Shown: piece after piece, positions 1 through 5,789 of the stretch | How the letters are laid out: every line of letters starts with the position of its first letter | How positions within the stretch are numbered: position 1 is the stretch's first letter | Origin: Bacteroidaceae bacterium | GTDB taxonomy: Bacteria > Bacteroidota > Bacteroidia > Bacteroidales > Bacteroidaceae | NCBI GenBank assembly: GCA_016302965.1 | Contig: JAEDMP010000098.1 | Location: 1-7,219 of the forward strand | Direction of reading: 5' to 3' | Length of the DNA: 7,219 nt | Notes under the pieces: generated by a model | The model's database searches: none | What the model saw: only the letters and a program-made list of their open reading frames with translations | Told to the model about the DNA's origin: nothing | Position numbers and translations under genes: made by a program

Positions 1-140
1 AAAATGCGATTTTTCGCAGAAAAGACTGCAAAATATCGTTGTTTTTTACATAGGATTGGTATATACACCCATATTTTTTATACTGTCAGAGACTGGCAGG
101 GACGGGGGCTTACTAATTATATCTTCCTTGGCAGTAAGAA
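1..140. other. Left-edge non-coding stretch, no gene recognised
   Basis: No convincing coding region or RNA gene is visible here. The stretch is AT-rich, unlike the GC-richer genes to its right. Near the edge, TGCGA-TTTT-TCGCA (5-18) can form a small 5-bp hairpin; read on the minus strand it is followed by TTTT, so it could be part of a weak terminator, but the window edge cuts the context. CTTACT (109-114) and AGTAAG (133-138) form another weak inverted pair. An open frame of 62 codons at 4-192 runs into the tandem repeat and has no family resemblance, so I do not call it a gene. Confidence 0.5.
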
Positions 141-203
141 TAATAACCTTAGTGCCGCAAGATTAATAACCTTAGTGCCGCAGGGTTATTAACCTTATCG
201 GCC
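141..203. repeat. 23-bp tandem repeat with hairpin, downstream of the regulator gene
   Basis: The 19-base string TAATAACCTTAGTGCCGCA occurs twice, at 141-159 and 164-182, giving a 23-base period. A degenerate partial third unit follows at 187-203 (TATTAACCTTATCGGCC). Within it, TTAATAACC (163-171) and GGTTATTAA (184-192) are perfect 9-base reverse complements separated by a 12-base loop, so either strand could fold into a hairpin. The block lies just beyond the stop codon of the minus-strand regulator gene, where a transcript end is expected, but there is no T-tract after the stem on that strand. It is either a short intergenic repeat family or a 3'-end structure; the sequence alone does not decide. 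Confidence 0.7.
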
Positions 204-222
204 ATGAAGGCGTTATCCTTCC

Positions 223-1179
223 CTATTCAGAGAAACAACTCTTGTCGATAAGGTTATTGGCGATGGCATAGATAGTGAGTCCGGCAACGGAACGAATCTG
301 CAACTTGCGGGCGATGTTGCGGCGATGGGTGATGACGGTATTGACCGAGATGAAGAGATGCTCGGCAATCTCCTTGTTCGACATGCCCTGCACCAGGCAG
401 ACGATGATATCCTTCTCGCGTTCAGACACCGTCTCGCCACATCCCTCCACACTCTTGATCATATCGGAGATGCGGTTGGAGATTCCCTCCACCTTGAGCC
501 GCTTCTCGAGTGTGCGGATGGCCGGCACAAACAGATGGTCTTCCACCTGGCTGTGGTTGCTGAGCCACTCCTCGTTGTTGTAGATATCATAGAGGGTGTC
601 GGTAAGTTTGTTGTTCGACAGGCTGTCGTGGGGCAGATACTTGATGATGATGCTCTTGAGCTCCTGGAACTTACCCGTGGTGTCGCTGTGATGTTTCGAA
701 AAGATGTCAGCATTGTAATGCGCCGCCTGCTCCCCACCCAGCAGGGCTTCGACGTAGGGGAAGAGGGTCTTCTCCTCATAGCGCATGTGCTTCTGGATGT
801 CGTGGGCATAGTCATCGTAAAGATGCAGGATGAGGGCCGAGAGGCTGTCGTCCTGACAGAGCGTGTTCTTGAGTTTCTCACGGATCGAGGGCAGCTGGAA
901 GTCGAGGAAATAGCGGTGGGAGGCCCGCAGATAACCGAGCATTGTCTGGATGGATAGGCGTTCGTCGTTCTCCTTGGGAGCAAAACCGTTGATGATGAAA
1001 TTGACAACGGCCAGGAAGGTATAGCAATCGACCTGCTGCTCCTCACACACCTCACGAACGGTCTTGTCACCAAAACCAAGCCGGATGCCAAAGGCTCCCA
1101 GTCCCTGCAACATCGTGTAGTTGTCGCTGATGAGGTCGATCATCTTGTCTTCGGCCTCATATAGTTTTACGCGTTTCAT
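223..1179 (-). CDS. RIC/hemerythrin-domain protein fused to a LuxR-type DNA-binding domain (one-component regulator)
   Basis: This 318-residue cytoplasmic protein appears to be a di-iron sensor joined to a DNA-binding output. Residues about 10-62 resemble the ScdA/DUF542 N-terminal domain of RIC (YtfE/ScdA) iron-sulfur repair proteins, but the usual Cys-Cys pair of that domain is replaced (GIRLGFGDKT). Residues about 75-225 form a hemerythrin-like four-helix region with candidate iron ligands H88, H131/E135 (HxxxE), H163 or H164, and H209/E213 (HxxxE), matching the order and spacing of the E. coli YtfE ligands. Residues about 250-312 are a typical GerE/LuxR helix-turn-helix (SEREKDIIVCLVQGMSNKEI, then SVNTVITHRRNIARKLQI). 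There is no signal peptide and no receiver domain. The start is the first in-frame ATG after the promoter, with a leader of about 20-25 bases. It is transcribed divergently from the operon starting at 1434 and probably regulates it. The signal (oxygen, nitric oxide or iron) is inferred from the domain family. Confidence 0.9.
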   Translation of the reverse strand: MKRVKLYEAEDKMIDLISDNYTMLQGLGAFGIRLGFGDKTVREVCEEQQVDCYTFLAVVNFIINGFAPKENDERLSIQTMLGYLRASHRYFLDFQLPSIREKLKNTLCQDDSLSALILHLYDDYAHDIQKHMRYEEKTLFPYVEALLGGEQAAHYNADIFSKHHSDTTGKFQELKSIIIKYLPHDSLSNNKLTDTLYDIYNNEEWLSNHSQVEDHLFVPAIRTLEKRLKVEGISNRISDMIKSVEGCGETVSEREKDIIVCLVQGMSNKEIAEHLFISVNTVITHRRNIARKLQIRSVAGLTIYAIANNLIDKSCFSE

Positions 1180-1206
1180 CTTTTCATCTGTTTGTGGTTA
1201 CGGCTG

Positions 1207-1238
1207 CAAAGGTAATCATTTTTTTTGGTTTCCACAAT
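1207..1238 (-). promoter_or_regulatory. Bacteroidota-type promoter of the hemerythrin-LuxR regulator gene
   Basis: On the minus strand, TACCTTTG (1214 down to 1207) matches the Bacteroidota -7 consensus TAnnTTTG. An ATTG at 1238-1235, one base off the -33 consensus TTTG, lies 20 bases upstream. Transcription would start near 1200, leaving a leader of about 20 bases before the ATG at 1179. The -33 box lies inside the 19-bp palindrome at 1232-1250, so a protein bound there should interfere with this promoter. Confidence 0.75.
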
Positions 1239-1250
1239 CCCAATTTGTGG
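1232..1250. promoter_or_regulatory. 19-bp palindrome, candidate operator
   Basis: CCACAA (1232-1237), seven spacer bases, then TTGTGG (1245-1250) form a perfect 6+6 inverted repeat of a size typical of dimeric regulator sites. It covers the -33 box of the regulator gene's promoter, so the bound protein could be a repressor there. The bound factor is unknown; the regulator encoded next door is the obvious candidate, but nothing in the sequence proves it. Confidence 0.45.
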
Positions 1251-1363
1251 GTATCTGACAGAATCTTAGCCATATAAACTCATTAGAATCGGGTAGTTTT
1301 TTCACCAATTTGGGGTATTCGGAGGCATCATCAAGCAGAAAAAACACCCATTTTTGCGTATTG
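1239..1363 (+). promoter_or_regulatory. Direct repeats (CCAATTTG-GGGTAT) in the divergent control region
   Basis: CCCAATTTGTGGGTATC (1239-1255) and ACCAATTTGGGGTATTC (1304-1320) share CCAATTTG followed by GGGTAT; the first copy has one extra T. A weaker third copy, CCCATTTTTGCGTATTG (1347-1363), matches the second at 12 of 17 positions and ends in the -33 box of the plus-strand promoter. Aligned on their GTAT ends, the copies are about 64 and 43 bases apart, close to whole helical turns, so they could lie on the same face of the DNA. These may be binding sites for an activator; this is an inference. Confidence 0.4.
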
Positions 1364-1391
1364 TACAGCCCAGATTTTCGCCCTACCTTTG
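1360..1391 (+). promoter_or_regulatory. Bacteroidota-type promoter of the metal/redox operon
   Basis: TACCTTTG (1384-1391) fits the -7 consensus TAnnTTTG, and ATTG (1360-1363) lies exactly 20 bases upstream as a near -33 box. Geometry and -33 sequence are identical to those of the divergent promoter at 1207-1238. The start site should fall near 1397-1400, giving a leader of about 35 bases before the ATG at 1434. The leader is A-rich and lacks a Shine-Dalgarno site, as is common in Bacteroidota. Confidence 0.75.
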
Positions 1392-1433
1392 CAGCCGTAA
1401 ACAACAAATTTCAACTTCTATACCATACAGATT

Positions 1434-2825
1434 ATGACAGGAAAACTGATGACAGGTATCTTGCTTGCCGCCATCGCAAGCACCGCCAGGGCACAACAGC
1501 CCGATGGCATCACGGGAGCCAGCATCCAGCAGGCTGATACGGCCGTTGCCGTCTCCCGGCAAACACAGACCCGACAAAGGTTCCGCCTCGGAGGATATGG
1601 CGAGGCGGTCATGACACGGAACTTCTTTAGCCAGAGCTTCAATCGTTACAATGCCCCCGAGCGTTACAAGAGCGACCAAAGCCACGGACGCTTTGATCTG
1701 CCTCATGTAACGCTCAACATGGGCTACGACTTCGGTCACGGATGGACGCTCGGTACCGAGATAGAGTTTGAACATGGCGGCAACGAGACCGCCGTGGAGA
1801 TAGAGGCCGAGGAATCGGGCGAATATGAGGCCGAGACGGAAAAGGGAGGTGAGGTGGCACTCGAGCAGTTCTGGCTGAACAAGGAACTGCTGGGAGGACG
1901 GCTGAACATCAAGGCGGGCGAAATCATTGTGCCCGTGGGCTACTCGAATGCCTACCACGAGCCACTGAACTTCTTCACCTGCTACCGACCAGAAGGGGAA
2001 GCAACCATCCTGCCCAACACCTGGCACCAACTGGGTGTTTCGCTTTGGGGCCGACTCGACCGATGGCGGTATGAACTGCAGTTCCTCTCGGCACTGAACT
2101 CGGAGAGCTTCACGGCAGAGAAGTTTGCCCACCAGGGGGCCACCAGTCCCTATGAATACAAGGTGGCCAACTGTTATGCCGCCGCCCTGCGCATCGACAA
2201 CTATTCGATCAAGGGACTGCGGATAGGCGTGAGCGGCTATTACGGTCACACATTCCGCAACTCCATCAAGACGCCCGGCGAGAGTTATGATGATGTGACA
2301 GGAGCACTGGCCATCGGGACTGCCGACTTCCAACTGAAACGCTGGAACTGGATTGTCAGAGGCAGCGTGGTCTACGCCCATCTCTCGGATGCCGACCGCA
2401 TCTCCGAATACAACAAGGCCAACTCCACCCACCACAAGTACCAGGACGGCAACCCGTTTCACAACACCAACATCGCCAGCAATGCCCTGGCCTACAATCT
2501 TGAGGCGGGCTATAATCTGATGGCACTCAACTCCCAATGGAACCAGCAGCAGAAGCTGTATCTCTTCGGCCGCTTCGACCATTACAACAGTATGGCCTCG
2601 GGCACCTACAGGAACCAATACCGCTACTGTGCGCCCTACATCGCCACCATCGGTTTCAACTATCATCCCATCCCGCAAATCGTGGTCAAGGGCGAATATG
2701 CCTACCGCTATTTCGAAAAGCCCAGCAACCAGGGATTGCACAGCGACAGCCCCCTCTACATCCAACCCTACAATAACGAACCAAGCGTCAGTCTGAGCAT
2801 CGCTTTCCAGGGATGGCTGCTCTAA
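1434..2825 (+). CDS. Outer-membrane beta-barrel protein, porin-like
   Basis: This 463-residue protein has a signal peptide ending in a signal peptidase I site (ARA at 18-20, then QQ). After a short linker, alternating aromatic/polar strands typical of an outer-membrane barrel run from about residue 48 (RFRLGGYGEAVM) to a C-terminal strand ending SVSLSIAFQGWLL. The overall pattern recalls phosphate-selective-porin-like (OprO/OprP-type) proteins of Bacteroidota, but I cannot assign a substrate. Residues 111-140 are unusually acidic, with about twelve glutamates in thirty residues, which would suit cation binding. It is the first gene of the operon, directly behind the promoter at 1360-1391 and 60 bases ahead of the imelysin gene, so it probably supplies the outer-membrane passage for the same substrate. 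ATG 1434 is preferred; an in-frame ATG six codons in (1449) would shorten the signal peptide. Confidence 0.82.
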   Translation: MTGKLMTGILLAAIASTARAQQPDGITGASIQQADTAVAVSRQTQTRQRFRLGGYGEAVMTRNFFSQSFNRYNAPERYKSDQSHGRFDLPHVTLNMGYDFGHGWTLGTEIEFEHGGNETAVEIEAEESGEYEAETEKGGEVALEQFWLNKELLGGRLNIKAGEIIVPVGYSNAYHEPLNFFTCYRPEGEATILPNTWHQLGVSLWGRLDRWRYELQFLSALNSESFTAEKFAHQGATSPYEYKVANCYAAALRIDNYSIKGLRIGVSGYYGHTFRNSIKTPGESYDDVTGALAIGTADFQLKRWNWIVRGSVVYAHLSDADRISEYNKANSTHHKYQDGNPFHNTNIASNALAYNLEAGYNLMALNSQWNQQQKLYLFGRFDHYNSMASGTYRNQYRYCAPYIATIGFNYHPIPQIVVKGEYAYRYFEKPSNQGLHSDSPLYIQPYNNEPSVSLSIAFQGWLL

Positions 2826-2885
2826 TTAGCATATATAGTATAGAATACATATAATCAAACAAATACCATCAAACATTAAATTATC
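2826..2885 (+). other. Operon spacer with AT-rich leader
   Basis: These 60 bases separate the porin-like and imelysin genes. They are very AT-rich and contain no TAnnTTTG box and no hairpin followed by T residues, so I see neither a promoter nor a terminator. The A-rich run before the ATG at 2886 is consistent with Bacteroidota translation start regions. Confidence 0.5.
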
Positions 2886-4082
2886 ATGAAACGAATCAAA
2901 CACTGTTCATTTGCCCTCCTCATGGGCATCAGCGCATGTGGTATGCTGACCTCATGCTCATCCGACGATGACGCAAACACGACCGTCGTACAAGGAACTC
3001 AGGAGGCACTCGACGCCGCCTGCAGCCAATGGCGGGTGGCCCGCGCCGACTGGGAGAAGACTGAGGCCTTCCTCTTCGGTGCCGCCGACAAGTATTCCAT
3101 CGACCCGCATACGGATACATGGCCTGTAGACCAGACGGCTCTCGCCAATGTGCTGCGCGACGCAAGCATCATGGCCGACATCACCAACAAGGTGAAGCAA
3201 CTCAACTCAGGCCTATTAGGCTATCACGGCATCGAGTATGTACTGTTCCGTAACGGCAGTCCGCGCGACATCAGCCAACTCACCGATCTGGAATACCAGT
3301 ATGTCTGCGCCGTGGCCAAAGACCTCTATCAGGCCACCTGTGTGCTGCAGACCACCTGGGAGGGAGCCAAAAGCGGGACTCGCTATGAGGAGACCATCGG
3401 CTATCTGTCGTCCCACCACTCGCTCGACGATGACGGCAACGTGACCGACGAAGGACTGAGCTACACCAACTTCGGTGCCAATTTCAAGAACACACCCTCA
3501 GCAGACTATGACAGTGACCTGGATGCCACCATCCAGATTATCGAGGGGACACGCGACATCATCGGCGAGGTGGCCGGTTCTAAAATCGGACTGCCCTGGT
3601 CGGGACAGGATGACTCTTACATCGAGTCGCCCTATGCCTACAACTCCATCACCGACTTCTATGACAACATCGCCGGATGCAAAAATGCGCTCTACGGCGC
3701 GGTGGATGCCTCTTCCCCCAACGACAAGTCGCTCATCTACTTCTGTCTGAATGCCGGCAACGCCACCCTCAAGAGTCAGGCTCAGAAGGTGCAGGAGAAA
3801 CTCGACCTGGCACTCAGCAAGATTGACGGCATGAAGAAACCCTTCGCCCTCTACTATACCGACGCAAGCGTGAAAACCGCCATCGATGCACTCGACGAAC
3901 TGGACGAGGCGCTCGAGGCGATGGAGGAAACCCTCAAGGGCTTCGCAGGCAACGCTACGGTGGAAGCCCAATGCAAGGTCATCAACGCCAACTATGTGGA
4001 CAACGTGGTGGTGAAGACCTACACATCGCTCTGCGACCATGCCGAAAAACTGTACCAACTCATCGTTAACATCAAGCAATAA
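2886..4082 (+). CDS. Imelysin-family lipoprotein, probable iron-uptake component
   Basis: This 398-residue lipoprotein belongs to the imelysin (insulin-cleaving membrane protease, IrpA/IcmP-like) family, whose members are linked to iron acquisition although proteolytic activity is doubtful for many. The signature GxHxxE is present as GYHGIE at 112-117 (H114, E117). Other family-like segments are WEKTEAFLFG (56-65), IDPHTDTWPVD (72-82) and the C-terminal region around YAYNSITDFYDNI (250-262). The signal peptide ends in a lipobox, LTSC, with the lipid-bearing cysteine at residue 24. The next residues are SSDDD, like the acidic lipoprotein export signal of Bacteroidota, so surface exposure is likely. 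It sits 60 bases after the porin-like gene and only 11 bases before the di-heme gene, implying co-expression. The substrate, probably ferric or ferrous iron, is inferred from the family. Confidence 0.92.
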   Translation: MKRIKHCSFALLMGISACGMLTSCSSDDDANTTVVQGTQEALDAACSQWRVARADWEKTEAFLFGAADKYSIDPHTDTWPVDQTALANVLRDASIMADITNKVKQLNSGLLGYHGIEYVLFRNGSPRDISQLTDLEYQYVCAVAKDLYQATCVLQTTWEGAKSGTRYEETIGYLSSHHSLDDDGNVTDEGLSYTNFGANFKNTPSADYDSDLDATIQIIEGTRDIIGEVAGSKIGLPWSGQDDSYIESPYAYNSITDFYDNIAGCKNALYGAVDASSPNDKSLIYFCLNAGNATLKSQAQKVQEKLDLALSKIDGMKKPFALYYTDASVKTAIDALDELDEALEAMEETLKGFAGNATVEAQCKVINANYVDNVVVKTYTSLCDHAEKLYQLIVNIKQ

Positions 4083-4093
4083 AAAAATTTACC

Positions 4094-5776
4094 ATGCAGA
4101 ACAAACGATCCATCTATCTGTCGGTGATGATGGCAGCCGCCATGGCCACCGCCTGCTCCGACGAGACCAGCCAACCGCTGTCATGGGAGATTGGCGAAGG
4201 AACGACCATCGACTATCCCGAAGACTATTTTGCCGGAGGAGAACTGGGCACTACCGCCAACAACTCGTCGACGGCTTTCAAACAACCCACCTTGGCCGTA
4301 GAGAATGCGGGCATGGTGACTGCCTTTAACGAAGGAGAGTATCTCTTTGAGAATGACTTCAACACCAACACTTCGGGAGCCTTCCAGGGACTGGGTCCCG
4401 TGTATGTGCGCCCCGGCTGTCTGTACTGCCACCCCGGCTACGGACACGGTGCCCGCCAGAACAGTTACTCGGCCAACCTGCAGCGCAACGGCTACCTGCT
4501 CGTCATCTACGACAAAAAGACCAATGCCTATATCCGCTCGGTGGCCGGTATGCCCCAGACTGGAGCCGTGAAACCATTCAAGGCTCCCATCGACGAATCG
4601 CAGATACAGATTGCCTGGAACCACTACACCGACGAATGGGGCAACCGCTTTGACGACGGAGAGACCTACGAGCTGACCTATCCCGAAGTGACCATCCCCC
4701 ATGCAGCCTATTACGCACCGGTGTATGTGCAGCGCGACGGAAAGGATGTGGAGATTGCAGCCGCCGACTATGACGAGAACATCGGCATCCGACTGGAGTC
4801 TACCATCGGCATCTATGGCACGGGACTGCTGGATGCCATCAGCGACGAGGACATCACCGCCCAATGGAAGGCAGAGTCGCCCTACGTCACGCTGAACCCC
4901 TCGCTCTGGGACCAGACTACCGACAACTGGAAGAGTTACTACAGCAATTCGCTGCAGGGCGACGGCACCAAATATGTGAGACGCTACACCTATGCCTTGA
5001 GCCGGGGACCCGTGCTCGACGGTGCCGGCGCCAACGCCATTTGGAACATCACCAACGTGAACCGCCCCGACCGCCGCTACCACTATCTCGACCTGGCCGG
5101 CAAGTATTATGCCGAGCAATCATCGAAAGACCCGGAGGTGCAGGCCGGATTCACCGAATACATCAACCGTATCGACCCGGAGAAGAAACATCCAGAATGG
5201 CACACGGGTAATCTGGAACAGGACATCAAGACCTATCTCACCAGTAAGTCGCTGGATGCCGAGATGACCACCGAACAATACAAAAACCTCATGATATGGC
5301 ACCGCGGACTGGCTGTACCGGCCGCCCGCAACACGACCACCGAAGACTTCAAGGCCGGCAAGGAACTGTTCAGCAAGATGGGTTGCGCCACCTGCCACCG
5401 TCCCTCGTGGACTACGGGCAGCGACGAAATCCACGACCCCAACCTCCTCTTCACCAATGCCGACATGCCCCGCTATCCCTATCAGAAGATCTGGCCCTAT
5501 ACCGACATGGTGCAACACCGGCTCTTCATGAAAAACGACATCCGCACCGGATGGTGCCGCACCACCCCACTCTGGGGTCGCGGACTGGCCAGCAAGTGCG
5601 GGTCGGGAACTGAGCGTCTGCACGACTGCCGCGCCCGCAACGTCATAGAGGCCATCATGTGGCACGGCTGTACCCAAGAGGGCGGCAAGAGCGATGCCTA
5701 CGAATCGGTGAAGAAGTTCAGACAGCTGACGAAGAAGGAACGCGACCAGGTGGTGTTCTTCATCGAGTCCATCTAA
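4094..5776 (+). CDS. Di-heme oxidoreductase-family (DHOR/DUF1111) c-type cytochrome lipoprotein
   Basis: This 560-residue protein carries two c-type heme sites, CLYCH (109-113) and CATCH (431-435), about 320 residues apart. The C-terminal block resembles the di-heme oxidoreductase (DUF1111, 'thiol oxidoreductase-like') family, distantly related to bacterial di-heme peroxidases: RTGWCRTTPLWGRG (484-497), LHDCRARNVIEAIMWHG (509-525). In many relatives the HDGRA motif has Gly where this protein has C512; with C488, C502 and C526 this makes four non-heme cysteines near the second heme. M459 (ADMPR) is a possible distal ligand. The signal peptide ends in ATAC with the lipidated cysteine at 21, followed by SDET, so it is a lipoprotein, possibly surface-exposed. 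It lies 11 bases after the imelysin gene and 13 before the cytochrome c maturation gene, which would attach its hemes. Whether it acts as peroxidase, ferric reductase or ferrous oxidase cannot be told. Confidence 0.9.
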   Translation: MQNKRSIYLSVMMAAAMATACSDETSQPLSWEIGEGTTIDYPEDYFAGGELGTTANNSSTAFKQPTLAVENAGMVTAFNEGEYLFENDFNTNTSGAFQGLGPVYVRPGCLYCHPGYGHGARQNSYSANLQRNGYLLVIYDKKTNAYIRSVAGMPQTGAVKPFKAPIDESQIQIAWNHYTDEWGNRFDDGETYELTYPEVTIPHAAYYAPVYVQRDGKDVEIAAADYDENIGIRLESTIGIYGTGLLDAISDEDITAQWKAESPYVTLNPSLWDQTTDNWKSYYSNSLQGDGTKYVRRYTYALSRGPVLDGAGANAIWNITNVNRPDRRYHYLDLAGKYYAEQSSKDPEVQAGFTEYINRIDPEKKHPEWHTGNLEQDIKTYLTSKSLDAEMTTEQYKNLMIWHRGLAVPAARNTTTEDFKAGKELFSKMGCATCHRPSWTTGSDEIHDPNLLFTNADMPRYPYQKIWPYTDMVQHRLFMKNDIRTGWCRTTPLWGRGLASKCGSGTERLHDCRARNVIEAIMWHGCTQEGGKSDAYESVKKFRQLTKKERDQVVFFIESI

Positions 5777-5789
5777 GAGTCCATGAAAA

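Larger units (their letters stand above)
1198..1400. repeat. 17-bp inverted repeat: mirror-image promoter cores
   Basis: TTACGGCTGCAAAGGTA at 1198-1214 is the exact reverse complement of TACCTTTGCAGCCGTAA at 1384-1400. Each copy holds the -7 box and the start region of one of the two divergent promoters, and the similarity continues loosely into the leaders (ACAA-rich). The 17-base identity exceeds the 8-base -7 consensus, which suggests the start regions are kept alike or share a binding site. Only the two arms are repeated; the 169 bases between them differ. Confidence 0.9.

Noticed and set aside
4..192. A 62-codon open frame at the left edge
   Set aside because: It runs through the tandem repeat, has no recognisable features and no promoter or start context that can be seen.
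190..256. Inverted pair TAACCTTATCG (190-200) and CGATAAGGTTA (246-256) as a terminator of the regulator gene
   Set aside because: The right arm is inside the coding sequence, the loop is 45 bases long and there is no T-tract, so it does not look like an intrinsic terminator.
223..1179. Two-component response regulator (NarL type)
   Set aside because: The C-terminal helix-turn-helix is of that type, but the N-terminal part has no phospho-acceptor receiver pattern and instead shows hemerythrin His/Glu ligands.
1383..2765. A 460-codon open frame on the minus strand opposite the porin-like gene
   Set aside because: It is a mirror frame of a GC-rich gene, with Val/Gly/Leu-rich composition, no recognisable domain, and no promoter. 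The plus-strand product has a signal peptide, barrel-like strands and a fitting operon context.
1434..2825. TonB-dependent receptor (SusC-like) for the barrel gene
   Set aside because: At 463 residues it is far too short and has no plug domain or TonB box; a small porin-like barrel fits better.
4181..5119. A 312-codon open frame on the minus strand inside the di-heme gene
   Set aside because: The plus strand here carries the CxxCH-containing lipoprotein; the antisense frame is Val/Gly-rich low-information sequence of the kind produced opposite codon-biased genes. The same holds for 3498-4079 and 5120-5926.
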